Source: Pararhodobacter sp. CCB-MM2 (GTDB taxonomy: Bacteria > Pseudomonadota > Alphaproteobacteria > Rhodobacterales > Rhodobacteraceae). Taken from it: a stretch of 64,000 nucleotides of DNA. The position numbers were made by a program, and so were the translations under genes. The notes beneath the pieces were generated by a model. It made no database searches. It saw only the letters and a program-made list of their open reading frames with translations, and was not told the origin of the DNA. The stretch spans positions 59,555-123,554 of the forward strand of contig NZ_LRRR01000012.1 in NCBI RefSeq assembly GCF_001691415.1, written 5' to 3'. Position 1 is the stretch's first letter. Each line of letters starts with the position of its first letter. Positions 46,401-54,381 of this stretch are shown one piece after another.

Positions 46401-46652
46401 GATCAGCACGCCCTTCGCACCGGACAGCGTCTGCTCGATATAGGTATCGACCGAGAGCGGATGCTTCAGCGCCGACAGATTGGCCAGCCGCAGGCCCGGC
46501 AGCTTGCCCTTGGCGCGATGCCACCCCGCCGCGAAAGCGCCAAGGTCGGAATCGGAGAAGGACAGCACCACCAGATCCGCGGGCGTCTGCCCCAGATCCT
46601 GCGGCGTTGCCGTCTCCTCGAGCCCGTGGCTTTCGCGGAAGAGGACGTGCAT
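43422..46652 (-). CDS. cobN: cobaltochelatase subunit CobN
   Basis: The protein has 1076 residues with CobN landmarks: GVPYWSYGLQQVQAL near the start, LSTYPGKGWQMAHAVGLDAL, VHIGAHGTLEWLPGKSVAL, and near the end NPKWIDGMMNHGFRGAAEIAATLDHL. It is the large subunit that puts cobalt into hydrogenobyrinic acid a,c-diamide with CobS and CobT. Those partners are not in the window. It starts 9 bases after cobW. Confidence 0.95.
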   Translation of the reverse strand: MHVLFRESHGLEETATPQDLGQTPADLVVLSFSDSDLGAFAAGWHRAKGKLPGLRLANLSALKHPLSVDTYIEQTLSGAKGVLIRLIGGVPYWSYGLQQVQALATRTGLAIAVLPADGRPDPRLDEVSTLPVSTLRRLQHLCDQGGAVAAQAALQQFSLACGLYAPPVKGVRATPEVGAWTPAGVTCPAALSFGTRPRVLLTFYRAYLTAADTEPLEQIARAFDAAGYDVIGLFAPSLKAPQARGWLARWVKHLAPAAVVNATAFSAQDGGASPLDAAGVPVFQVALATNPRKAWDESDRGLSPADLAMHVVLPEVDGRIFGSIVSFKGAADPDPDLQFARTHHRAEPERIAALVARVQAWHRLATTPTAERRPALVLSTYPGKGWQMAHAVGLDALASAQAILQSLREAGHDITEADPKALETERVEWPVFDYRRALAALPQALQEDVHSAWGDPEDDPDIHDGAFRFAAIRAGKAWVALQPERGTPRAREDDYHDVAKTPRHAYVAFYLWLKQQADALVHIGAHGTLEWLPGKSVALSDACWPEALTRALPVIYPFIVNDPGEAAQAKRRIGAVTLGHVPPPMTEAQAGAGMTHLEGLLDEFSNADGLDPSRRNRLQQDIRTEAQALGLEAELGLTTATSLAEAITRIDRFVCDVKESQFGEGLHIFGTGEHGASETDGLLRALSGRFVPAGPSGSPWRGRKDVLPTGRNLFTTDPRAVPTRAAYAQGVKLAEELVRRHLQDHGDYPRGLVVDLWGSATMRTAGEEFAMALHLLGAKPVWDGDSGRVNGVEILPIAELDRPRLDVTLRVSGLFRDVFPELSALFSTAVKALAARDEAPDWNPYAGSEDLSRVYGPKPGTYGLSMGETPDTYSDEARHAAGEAWLKASAHALDTGEMDAEGLKARVRHADAFVHLQDLPETDLLLAADYAAHEAGFAAAQKITGGKAALYHLDARDPSKPAARTLTEELARVVRARAANPKWIDGMMNHGFRGAAEIAATLDHLGAFAHLAAAVPPQLFDLYHEATLGREDVRDFLQRENPQALAAMEARFADLHAAGLWSTRRNSILAGLTHEL

Positions 46653-46661
46653 CCCTACCTC

Positions 46662-47699
46662 TTACAGACCCAGCGCCGCCTTGATCGCGGCCTCGTCGAT
46701 GCGGTCATGCTCGGCGATGACCACCAGCGAGGTCTGGCGCGCCTCGCCCGGCTTCCACGCGCGGTCGAACTGGTGACGCACGCGCGCGCCCACCGCCTGC
46801 ACCAGCGCGCGCATCGGCTTGCCCGTGACCGCGACATAGCCCTTCACCCGCAGGATATCGAGATCGCGCGCCATCTGCTCGATCTTGCCACACAGCGCGG
46901 ACAGGTCGTCCACCTCGCCCAGCTCGACAACGATGGTGTCGAAATCGTCATGCTCGTGGTCATCGTGCCCGTCGTGATGCGAGGGGCGGGCGGCGAGGTC
47001 GTCCTCGGCGGCCGCTTCCAGCCCGAGGATCACGCGCGGATCGACGGCGCCTTCGGTCACATCGACCACGGGCAGCGGGCGCGGGGCCTCGGCGGCGATC
47101 ACGGCGCGGGCGGCGGCAAGACCCTCGGCCCCGGCGAGATCGGCCTTCGTGAGCAGGATCACGTCGGCACAGGAGATCTGATCCTCGAACACCTCGGACA
47201 GCGGGGTCTCATGGTCGATCGAGTCATCAGCGGCGCGCTGGGCGTCCACGGCGGCGACATCGGGGGCGAAGCGACCGGCGGCGACAGCCTCGGCATCGGC
47301 CAGCGCGATCACGCCGTCGACGGTGATGCGCGAGCGGATATCGGGCCAGTCGAAGGCCTTGAGCAGAGGCTTCGGCAGGGCAAGGCCCGAGGTCTCGATC
47401 AGGATGTGATCGGGGCGCGGCTCCATCGCCAGAAGGGCCTCGACGGTCGGCACGAAATCATCGGCGACGGTGCAGCAGATGCAGCCATTGGCCAGCTCGA
47501 CGATGTTTTCCTCAGGGCAATCGGGGATCGCGCAGGATTTCAGGGTCTCGCCATCGACACCCAGCGTGCCGAATTCATTGACCACGACCGCCAGGCGACG
47601 CCCGCCGGCGTTGCGGATCAGGTGCGAGATGAGGGTGGTCTTGCCCGAGCCGAGGAAGCCGGTGATGACGGTGACGGGGACTTTGTTCAGGGTCGACAT
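46662..47699 (-). CDS. cobW: CobW-family GTPase (metal chaperone)
   Basis: The product has 345 residues with P-loop GFLGSGKTT at 14-22, the metal motif GCICC at 72-76 and a histidine-rich stretch (HHDGHDDHEHDD) near residue 240. Such proteins bind a divalent metal and use GTP to hand it over; position before cobN supports cobalt. The gene touches the DUF1636 gene upstream. Confidence 0.93.
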   Translation of the reverse strand: MSTLNKVPVTVITGFLGSGKTTLISHLIRNAGGRRLAVVVNEFGTLGVDGETLKSCAIPDCPEENIVELANGCICCTVADDFVPTVEALLAMEPRPDHILIETSGLALPKPLLKAFDWPDIRSRITVDGVIALADAEAVAAGRFAPDVAAVDAQRAADDSIDHETPLSEVFEDQISCADVILLTKADLAGAEGLAAARAVIAAEAPRPLPVVDVTEGAVDPRVILGLEAAAEDDLAARPSHHDGHDDHEHDDFDTIVVELGEVDDLSALCGKIEQMARDLDILRVKGYVAVTGKPMRALVQAVGARVRHQFDRAWKPGEARQTSLVVIAEHDRIDEAAIKAALGL

Positions 47700-48056
47700 T
47701 CAGGCCTCCAGCGGCGGGATTCGGGCGATGCAATTCTTGCGGAAATGGTCGGAGCGTTCGCGCCACGGCACGAGGCCATCTGCTGCGGCGCGGAACTTGG
47801 CGGCGCCGTCGGTGACGGTCTCGGCCTGCTCGGGCGCGAGATTGCCGTAGACATAGGTCCAGCGGCCCGGCCCGCGCAGGGCCACGGTGCAGCCGCGGGT
47901 GCAGTTGGACAGGCATTCGGTCTCACGCAACACGACACCCTCGGGCATCGCGCCCGACAGCGCGTCGGCCAGAAGGCGGCCGGGGCGCGGGGCGGCGGGG
48001 TCCATGCCGTCCCTCTTGCAGGTCACGCAGACCAGAAGTTCGACCGTCTCGGTCAT
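47700..48056 (-). CDS. DUF1636-family (2Fe-2S) ferredoxin-like protein, copy 2
   Basis: The ATG at 48056 gives 118 residues. C10 and C13 (LVCVTCKRDG) and the pair in TECLSNCTRGC are the DUF1636 cluster ligands. It is the first gene behind the riboswitch at 48147-48292 and leads cobW-cobN-cobG-H-I-J. The longer frame upstream is the riboswitch. Function unknown; a redox or cobalt-binding role in chelation would fit its place. Confidence 0.75.
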   Translation of the reverse strand: MTETVELLVCVTCKRDGMDPAAPRPGRLLADALSGAMPEGVVLRETECLSNCTRGCTVALRGPGRWTYVYGNLAPEQAETVTDGAAKFRAAADGLVPWRERSDHFRKNCIARIPPLEA

Positions 48057-48146
48057 CCTGTACTTTCTGGCGGGGATAGGGTGCGGGCGCCGACAGGCTT
48101 GACCCGACACCGGAACACCCCGTCCGGCTGGTTGTCTCACGGCGCT

Positions 48147-48292
48147 GGCAGGTCTCCCGGCTTGCGGAGTTCGGCTCTCGCCGCGGCCCCCCGCCTTCCC
48201 GGTTTTCACCAGTGGCGATGGAGGGCCCCTCCGGTCACGGTCGCGGGGGCGGCTGCGCTTTCAGGTTGACCCCGGTACGCATTCCCTTTTCA
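48147..48292 (-). promoter_or_regulatory. cobalamin riboswitch upstream of the cobW-cobN operon
   Basis: The minus strand carries AAAGGGAATGCG, GCCGCCCCCGCGACCGTGAC, GCCACTGGTGAAAACCGGG and the closing GCCGGGAGACCTGCC, the ordered AdoCbl-riboswitch blocks. It ends about 90 bases before the DUF1636 start. It would turn down cobW, cobN and the ring-methylation genes when B12 is present. Confidence 0.93.
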
Positions 48293-48369
48293 CCTGCCCA
48301 CAGAGGACAGGCACCAGCCCTGCGGACATGCGCCGCGGGGCCGTTCAAGTCAAGCAAGGATGCGACGCG

Positions 48370-49002
48370 ATGCAGGATGACGCCGACAACAGCGCCGATG
48401 TGGACGCCGAAAAGCACAAGGCCAAGATGCAGAAGATCAAGGCCGCGCGCGACCGGATGAAGGAAGACCGGCAGGGCGAGAAGGGCCTGATCATTGTGCA
48501 TACCGGGCCGGGGAAGGGGAAATCCTCGTCCGGCTTCGGCATGATCCTGCGCTCCATCGCGCATGGCATGCCCTGCGCCGTGGTGCAGTTCATCAAGGGC
48601 GGCTGGGATACCGGCGAGCGCCGTCTGCTCACCGAGAATTTCGGCGAACTGTGCCAGTTCCACGCGATGGGCGAGGGCTTCACTTGGGAGACGCAGGACA
48701 AGTCCCGCGACATCGCCGCCGCCGCGCGGGGCTGGGAGAAGGCCAAGGACCTGATCCGCGACCCTGAGATCCGCATGGTGCTTCTCGATGAGATTAACAT
48801 CGCCCTGCGCTATGATTACCTCGACCTGCAGGAGGTTCTGGACTTCCTGCGCGACGAGAAGCCCGAGATGACGCATGTCGTCCTGACCGGCCGTAACGCC
48901 AAGCCTGAGCTGATCGAGCTGGCCGATCTGGTGACCGAGATGACGCTGGTGAAGCATCCGTTCCGCGCGGGGATCAAGGCGCAGGCTGGGGTCGAATTCT
49001 GA
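48370..49002 (+). CDS. cobO: cob(I)yrinic acid a,c-diamide adenosyltransferase
   Basis: The ATG at 48370 gives 210 residues. The P-loop is GPGKGKS at 46-52, followed by VQFIKGGWDTGER, VLLDEINIALRYDYL and HVVLTGRNAKPELIELADLVTEM. It puts the adenosyl group on cobalt. It runs opposite to the riboswitch-led operon. The in-frame ATG at 48328 lies between riboswitch and gene and is less likely. Confidence 0.93.
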   Translation: MQDDADNSADVDAEKHKAKMQKIKAARDRMKEDRQGEKGLIIVHTGPGKGKSSSGFGMILRSIAHGMPCAVVQFIKGGWDTGERRLLTENFGELCQFHAMGEGFTWETQDKSRDIAAAARGWEKAKDLIRDPEIRMVLLDEINIALRYDYLDLQEVLDFLRDEKPEMTHVVLTGRNAKPELIELADLVTEMTLVKHPFRAGIKAQAGVEF

Positions 49003-49029
49003 GCTGAAGCGCAGGCTAGAAAGGAAGAA

Positions 49030-49090
49030 GGGGGCTGTCTGCCCCCTCGGGCTTCGCCCTCACCCCCGAGGATATTTAGAGAGTAAAGAT
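49030..49090. repeat. intergenic GC-rich palindromic repeat, reverse copy
   Basis: Reverse copy of the AAATATCC family (GGGGGCTGTCTGCCCCC and then GAGGATATTTAGAGAGTAAAGATG). Together with the forward copy at 49135-49190 it forms a facing pair between cobO and the molybdenum hydroxylase. Confidence 0.8.
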
Positions 49091-49134
49091 GCGCGCTTTG
49101 CCGGCGCGATCTGGACAACTTTACTCAAATTTGT

Positions 49135-49190
49135 CCCATCTTTGCTCCCTAAATATCCCGGGGGTCCGGGGGCAGAGCCCCCGGTCGCCG
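49135..49190. repeat. intergenic GC-rich palindromic repeat
   Basis: Forward copy (AAATATCCCGGGGGTCCGGG, then GGGGGCAGAGCCCCCGG). It lies just after the stop of the molybdenum hydroxylase large subunit, opposite in direction to the copy at 49030. Confidence 0.8.
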
Positions 49191-49196
49191 GTCCCG

Positions 49197-51425
49197 TCAG
49201 AGAACGAAGTCGAAGGTTCGATCCAGCGGCAATTCCCGTGCCCTTGTCCCGGTCAGCGCAAACAGCGCGTTGGCCAGTGCGGGCGCGGCGGGAGGGGTGC
49301 CGGGTTCACCGACACCACCGAGATGCGGGTTCGTTTGCAGCGCCCGGACCTCGATGGCCGGCGCGCCGGAAATGCGCAGCCCGTCGGTGTCGGGGAAATT
49401 CCACTGCTCGACCGCGCCGTCGGCAAAGGTGATCTGACCGTGCACGGCCGCCGAGAGGCCGAAGATCATGCCGCCCTGCATCTGCGCTTCCAGATTGACC
49501 GGGTCCAGCACCACGCCGGGATCGCAGACGATCCAGCCACGGGTGATGCGGATCCGGCCATCCTGATCCTCGACCTCGATCACCTGCGCGACCGGCGTGC
49601 CGAAGCTCCAGCACATGGCGACGCCCATTGCCGTGCCCGGGCGGCGCGGCTGGTCCCAGCCCGACATCTCGCGCACCGCTTCCAGCACACCCGCCGCCAC
49701 CGGGCTTTCGGGGCGCACCAGCTCCAGCCGGAAGTCCATCGGGTCGCGACCGGCGGCATGCGCCATCTCGTCGATGAAGCTTTCATGGATGAAGCCATTG
49801 TGGCTGGAGCCGACCGAGCGCCAGAAGCTCACCGGCAGCGGGAATTCGGCGGTATAGCCGCGCACCCGGTAGCTGGGGATCCGGTAGGGTTGGTCGAAGA
49901 GCCCCTCGACCAAGGACCGGTCGGGGCCGCCGCCGGGGAAACCGAACATCCGCGGCACGACCTGCGCCATCAGGCTCTGCCCGGCAATCTGCGCGTCGAA
50001 CAGCTTCGCCGCGCCGCCCTCGACCACGCCACGCAGACGCGCCACCACGGCGGGGCGGTAGAGGTCATGCGTCATGTCTTCCTCGCGCGACCAGGTGACC
50101 TGCACCGGCACGCCGGGCATCTGCCGGGCGACGCGGGCGGCCAGGTTCGAGTAATCCGACTCGCCCCGACGCCCGAAGCCGCCGCCCATCGCCGTCGTGT
50201 GCACGGTGACCTTGTCGCGGTCGATGCCTGCCCCCAGCGCGGCGGCGCGTTGCTGCACCAGCGGCGCCTGGTTCGGGGCCCAGAGGGTCAGCGCGCCATC
50301 CTCGAACAGCGCGGTGGCGTTCTGCGGCTCCATCGGCGCGTGCGAGAGATAGGGCAGGCGGTATTCGGCGGTGATCTCGGTGCCCGGCTGGGTCTCGGGC
50401 CCGTCGTCGCGCATGGTCGAGTTCGGGCTGTCGTCGAAGGCCGCGGCGATGGTGGCGAAGATCGCCTCGCTGTCGGCAGGGTAGTCGGCCGGGGCCCAGT
50501 CGATCTCGACCGCCTGCGCGCCCTGGAAGGCGGCCCAGGTGTTGCGGGCAATGACCGCGATGCCCCCGTCGATATCGAGCACCTGTTCGACGCCGGGGAT
50601 CTCCAGCGCGGGGGCGGGGTCGAACCGCCGCATCGCCCCGCCGAGATAGGGGTTCATCCGCACCGTGGCGAACTTCATCCCCGGCAGACGCGTGTCGATG
50701 CCGTAGGATTCCGTTCCCGTGACCTTCGCCAGCATGTCGCGGCGCGGGCGCTCGGTGCCGAGGATCTTCCAATCCGCCCGGCGCCGGGGTTCCACCTGCG
50801 GCGGCTCCAGCGTCGCGGCTTCCTCGGCCAGTTCCGCATAGGGCAGACGGGTGCCGTCGGGGGCGATGACCGCGCCGCCTTCTGTCGTCAGCTGGTCGAG
50901 GGCGACCCCCAGCCGCCGCGCCGCCACCATCTTCAGCGCCTCACGGGCCGAGGCCCCGGCCAGCCGCATCTTCTCATAGCCGTCCTTGATCGAGGTTGAG
51001 CCACCGGTGATCTGCGTGCCCAGCAGCTTGCCGACCTCACCCAAAGACTCTCCCACGGCGCGCAGCCAGGAGGATTGGTTGTAATCCGCCCCCGGTATCG
51101 CCGATTCCAGCATCGCCTTGTTGTAATAGGCGGCCGAGGCCGGGCCGTGGGCGAGCGTCACGCTCTCCCAATCCACGTCCAGTTCCTCGGCGACCAGCAT
51201 GGCCAGCGTCGATTGCGCGCCCTGACCCATGTCGGCCCGGCCCGAGACGACGGTCACCCCGTCCTGATCGATGATCAGGAAGGCGCTCATCGCCGAGCCT
51301 TCCTCAGGATGCAGCGGGTTGGGGATCGGTTGACGGACCTTGTAGACACCGAAGGCCACGCCCCCGGCAACGGCGGCAGCGCCGACAAGGAAAGCGCGAC
51401 GGGTGATCTTGCCGATACGACTCAC
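49197..51425 (-). CDS. molybdopterin-binding subunit of a periplasmic Mo hydroxylase
   Basis: The product has 742 residues with a twin-arginine-type signal ([15 protein letters not shown], residues 8-22), so it is exported folded. It has the xanthine dehydrogenase/isoquinoline 1-oxidoreductase pattern: [43 protein letters not shown] and, near the end, [22 protein letters not shown] with the base-catalyst glutamate. It overlaps the [2Fe-2S] subunit by 4 bases. No FAD subunit is present, as in the isoquinoline oxidoreductase type. The substrate (aldehyde or N-heterocycle) is unknown. Confidence 0.85.
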   Translation of the reverse strand: MSRIGKITRRAFLVGAAAVAGGVAFGVYKVRQPIPNPLHPEEGSAMSAFLIIDQDGVTVVSGRADMGQGAQSTLAMLVAEELDVDWESVTLAHGPASAAYYNKAMLESAIPGADYNQSSWLRAVGESLGEVGKLLGTQITGGSTSIKDGYEKMRLAGASAREALKMVAARRLGVALDQLTTEGGAVIAPDGTRLPYAELAEEAATLEPPQVEPRRRADWKILGTERPRRDMLAKVTGTESYGIDTRLPGMKFATVRMNPYLGGAMRRFDPAPALEIPGVEQVLDIDGGIAVIARNTWAAFQGAQAVEIDWAPADYPADSEAIFATIAAAFDDSPNSTMRDDGPETQPGTEITAEYRLPYLSHAPMEPQNATALFEDGALTLWAPNQAPLVQQRAAALGAGIDRDKVTVHTTAMGGGFGRRGESDYSNLAARVARQMPGVPVQVTWSREEDMTHDLYRPAVVARLRGVVEGGAAKLFDAQIAGQSLMAQVVPRMFGFPGGGPDRSLVEGLFDQPYRIPSYRVRGYTAEFPLPVSFWRSVGSSHNGFIHESFIDEMAHAAGRDPMDFRLELVRPESPVAAGVLEAVREMSGWDQPRRPGTAMGVAMCWSFGTPVAQVIEVEDQDGRIRITRGWIVCDPGVVLDPVNLEAQMQGGMIFGLSAAVHGQITFADGAVEQWNFPDTDGLRISGAPAIEVRALQTNPHLGGVGEPGTPPAAPALANALFALTGTRARELPLDRTFDFVL

Positions 51426-51892
51426 AGCGAGGCCTCCTGCATCTGGCCGGCCGCGTCATGGATCGCGGCGCGGATGCGGTTGTAGGTGCCGCAGCGGCAG
51501 AGATTGCCCGACATGGCGGCGTCGATCTCGTCATCCGAGGGGTTCGGGTTTTGCGACAGCAGATCGGCGGCCTGCATGATCTGGCCCGACTGGCAGTAGC
51601 CGCATTGCGCCACTTGATGGCGCAGCCAGGCGGTTTGCAGGACGTGCAGCGCGTCGGGCGTGCCCAGCCCCTCGATGGTGGTGACCTCGCCCCAGGCGTC
51701 GCCCAGCGTCACTTGGCAGCTGCGCACAGCCTCGCCGTCGATATGCACGGTGCAGGCCCCGCAGGCGCCCACGCCGCAGCCGTATTTGGTGCCGGTCAGC
51801 CCCAATTCGTCGCGCAGGACCCACAGCAGCGGGGTCTCCTCGGGCGCGTCGATCTGGCGCGCGGTGCCGTTGATGGTCAGAGGTATCGGCAT
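51422..51892 (-). CDS. [2Fe-2S] subunit of the Mo hydroxylase
   Basis: The ATG at 51892 gives 156 residues. The plant-type cluster ligands are C39, C44, C47 and C59, and the second cluster uses C97, C100, C132 and C134. It passes electrons from the molybdenum subunit to an unknown acceptor. The start at 51922 would add 10 residues over the operator region. It is divergent from the tetR gene, with a shared control region of 92 bases. Confidence 0.88.
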   Translation of the reverse strand: MPIPLTINGTARQIDAPEETPLLWVLRDELGLTGTKYGCGVGACGACTVHIDGEAVRSCQVTLGDAWGEVTTIEGLGTPDALHVLQTAWLRHQVAQCGYCQSGQIMQAADLLSQNPNPSDDEIDAAMSGNLCRCGTYNRIRAAIHDAAGQMQEASL

Positions 51893-51916
51893 ACTGCCCT
51901 CCCGAATCATGTCGCC

Positions 51917-51974
51917 TGACAATATGAACGGAAAGTGTCAGTGTGTAAATTGACAAAATAGACGGATAGTGTCA
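51917..51974. promoter_or_regulatory. two matching 24-bp operators between tetR and the Mo hydroxylase genes
   Basis: Positions 51917-51940 and 51951-51974 are each TGACA, 14 bases, TGTCA, and agree with one another at 20 of 24 positions, including ACGGA in the same place. They are 34 bp apart and overlap the space where both divergent promoters must lie. This is the layout expected for a TetR-family regulator of itself and of the target operon. Confidence 0.75.
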
Positions 51975-51984
51975 GAGCTTCAGC

Positions 51985-52581
51985 ATGACAGCGCAGACCC
52001 AGCCTTTCGACGAAGACGATCCCCGCCGTGCCAGCATCATGGCGGCGGCGACCGAGTGCTTTGCGCGCTACGGGTTCAAGCGCACATCGATGGAGGATAT
52101 CGCCAAGGCGGCGGGCATGTCGCGGCCGGCGCTGTACCAGCATTACCGCAACAAGCAGGACATCTTCCGCTCACTGGTGATCTGGTATTTCGAGGCGACG
52201 ATGGCCCGGGTGGCGGCGGCGCTGACGCCCGGTCTGGACCCTGAGCAGGCCCTCGCAGCGGTCTTCGCGGCCAAGATGGGGCCGGACATGAAGCTGCTGT
52301 TCGATTCGCCGCATGGCGAGGAGCTGCTGGATGCGAATTTCTCGACCGCCGCGGATATTGCCGGCAAGGGCGAGGCCGAAATCGCCCGTCTGATCGCCGA
52401 ATGGCTGGCGGCCGAGGCCGAGGCAGGGCGCATCCGTCTGCCGGATGGCGATGCGGTGGCGTCGGCTCAGATCCTTGTGGCGGCGCTGGGCGGGTTGAAG
52501 ACGCCGGGCACCTCGTTCGACGAGATCTGTGCCCGGCTGAACCGGCTGGCCACGCTGTTCGGGCGTGGCCTGAGGCCGTGA
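51985..52581 (+). CDS. TetR-family transcriptional regulator
   Basis: The protein has 198 residues. The N-terminal domain has the TetR helix-turn-helix: FARYGFKRTSMEDIAKAAGM and SRPALYQHYRNKQDIFRSLV (residues about 25-65). The C-terminal ligand-binding domain is helical and unspecific. It is divergent from the Mo hydroxylase genes and most likely controls them through the paired operators 51917-51974. Ligand unknown. Confidence 0.9.
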   Translation: MTAQTQPFDEDDPRRASIMAAATECFARYGFKRTSMEDIAKAAGMSRPALYQHYRNKQDIFRSLVIWYFEATMARVAAALTPGLDPEQALAAVFAAKMGPDMKLLFDSPHGEELLDANFSTAADIAGKGEAEIARLIAEWLAAEAEAGRIRLPDGDAVASAQILVAALGGLKTPGTSFDEICARLNRLATLFGRGLRP

Positions 52582-52584
52582 GGC

Positions 52585-53214
52585 TCAGATCACCGAAACG
52601 CGGGTGCCGATCTCGACACGATCATAGAGGTCGATGACCTCCTGGTTGATCATGCGGAAGCAGCCCGACGAGGCCGCGCGACCGATCGACTGCCAGCTGG
52701 GCGTGCCGTGGATGCGGATGCCCTCGTCCGACTGGGTCGCCAGCGTCCGCAGGTACAGCGCGCGTGCGCCCAGCGGGTTCGACGGGCCGCCGGGTTGGCC
52801 GTCCGCGTATTCCGCAAGACCCGGATCGCGCTCGATCATATTGGCGGTCGGCGTCCAGGGCGGCCATTGCGCCTTGTTGTAGACCACGGCCTCGCCATGC
52901 CAGCCCAGCCCCTCGCGGCCCACGGCGATGCCGTAGCGCAGGGCATAGCCCCGGCGCAGCACGAGGTAGAGCGAGCGCTGGTCCGGGTCGATAACGATAT
53001 GGCCGGGCTCGTATTCCAGCTCGAACGGGACGACCTGACGGCGCAGACCGGCGGGAACTTCCTCGATCGGGACGGCTGGCAGGTTGAAGCCGTTGTCGAC
53101 GCGCGGGCCGTAGTCGATCGGGTCGAAGACGGGGGGCTCGTCGTTCATGACGCACCCCGCCAGAGGGGTGACGGCAAGGCCGGCAAGCAGCGCGCGACGG
53201 GTCAGGACAGGCAT
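52585..53214 (-). CDS. L,D-transpeptidase (YkuD family), lipoprotein
   Basis: The protein has 209 residues with a lipoprotein signal ending LAGC (C21), so it is anchored in a membrane facing the periplasm. The YkuD catalytic region has H169 and C185 in HGTPSW...SSGCFRM. Such enzymes make 3-3 crosslinks in peptidoglycan or attach proteins to it. It lies tail to tail with the tetR gene, 3 bases apart. Confidence 0.9.
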   Translation of the reverse strand: MPVLTRRALLAGLAVTPLAGCVMNDEPPVFDPIDYGPRVDNGFNLPAVPIEEVPAGLRRQVVPFELEYEPGHIVIDPDQRSLYLVLRRGYALRYGIAVGREGLGWHGEAVVYNKAQWPPWTPTANMIERDPGLAEYADGQPGGPSNPLGARALYLRTLATQSDEGIRIHGTPSWQSIGRAASSGCFRMINQEVIDLYDRVEIGTRVSVI

Positions 53215-53320
53215 GAGATACTCACAGAATCAGGCGGAATGGATCGGTGGCAGGTACAGAAACAATGCCCCCGCCACCAGTGGGGTTCCAGTCACAAAGC
53301 AGAAATCCGCCCTATTCCCC

Positions 53321-54157
53321 TTACAGCGAGGTCCGCAGCGCCCAAAGTTCGGGGAACAATTGCACCTCCAGCATGCGCCGCAGATAGCTGACCCCTGCCG
53401 TGCCTCCGGTGCCGCGCTTGAAGCCGATCACGCGCTCGACGGTGGTGACATGGTTGAAGCGCCAGCGGCGGAAGTAATCCTCGAAATCCACCAGCTTCTC
53501 GGCCAGCTCATAGAGCTCCCAGTACTTCGCCGGATCGGCATAGACCTCGCGCCAGGCCGCCTCGACCGCGTCGGATTGCGCCCAGGGCTGGCGCAGATCA
53601 CGGTCCAGAACCTCGGTCGGAATGTCGAAGCCCGCCTCGGCCAGGGCCTTCACCGCCACATCATAGAGCGACGGCTTCGCCAGCTCCGCCTCCAGCGCGG
53701 CGGTCAGGTCGGGGCGATGGGCATGCGGCTTCAACAGGGCGGTGTTGCGGTTGCCGACGGCATATTCCACCAGCCGATACTGCCACGACTGAAAGCCCGA
53801 GCTTTCACCGAGGGCCGCGCGGAAGGTGGTGTAATCGCTGGGCGTCATCGTGCGCAGCACGTCCCAGGCGCTGTTCAGCTGCTCGAAGATCCGCGCCACG
53901 CGGGTCAGCATCTTGAACGCCTGCCGCGTCTCGCCAGCCCCCAGCCGATCGCGCGCCGCGCCGATCTCGTGCAGCGCGAGCCGCATCCACAGCTCCGAGG
54001 TCTGATGCTGGATGATGAACAGCATCTCGTCATGCGCGTCCGATCGCGGATGCTGCGCGGTCAGGATCGCGTCGAGGCCGAGGTAATCAGTATAGGACAT
54101 GCGGCCGTCAAAGGCCATCTGGGCGCCCTCGCGGGCCGGGTCATAGGCGGTGCTCAT
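53321..54157 (-). CDS. kynA: tryptophan 2,3-dioxygenase
   Basis: The protein has 278 residues, typical of the family. [39 protein letters not shown] (with the active-site histidine), [21 protein letters not shown] and [25 protein letters not shown] are clear matches. It opens the indole ring with haem and O2 to form N-formylkynurenine. kynU lies upstream in the same direction, 224 bases away. Confidence 0.95.
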   Translation of the reverse strand: MSTAYDPAREGAQMAFDGRMSYTDYLGLDAILTAQHPRSDAHDEMLFIIQHQTSELWMRLALHEIGAARDRLGAGETRQAFKMLTRVARIFEQLNSAWDVLRTMTPSDYTTFRAALGESSGFQSWQYRLVEYAVGNRNTALLKPHAHRPDLTAALEAELAKPSLYDVAVKALAEAGFDIPTEVLDRDLRQPWAQSDAVEAAWREVYADPAKYWELYELAEKLVDFEDYFRRWRFNHVTTVERVIGFKRGTGGTAGVSYLRRMLEVQLFPELWALRTSL

Positions 54158-54292
54158 CGTGAGGCTCCGTTGAATGCGTAAAGGAAAGGGAGGGTCTCAG
54201 CCCGCCGCCCGTGCATTCAACTTACCCACCATCGCCAACCGCTTCCACAGCGCGACCCATCCGGCCGGGCGACAAAGCGGCGCCGCACCCGC

Positions 54293-54350
54293 CCCATCTT
54301 TACTCCCCAAATATCCCGGGGGGAGCCGAAGGCGGGGGGCAGCGCCCCCC
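54293..54350. repeat. intergenic GC-rich palindromic repeat
   Basis: Copy of the AAATATCCCGGGGG family with GGGGGGCAGCGCCCCCC. It lies after kynU and before kynA. Confidence 0.8.
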
Positions 54351-54381
54351 TCCCACGTCCTTACAGAGGCGCGCGCCCGGA

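Noticed and set aside
46359..48269. 636-residue plus-strand frame over cobN, cobW and the DUF1636 gene
   Set aside because: Antisense shadow of three recognised genes.
49089..50999. 636-residue plus-strand frame over the Mo hydroxylase
   Set aside because: Antisense shadow; the minus-strand gene has the family motifs and a Tat signal.
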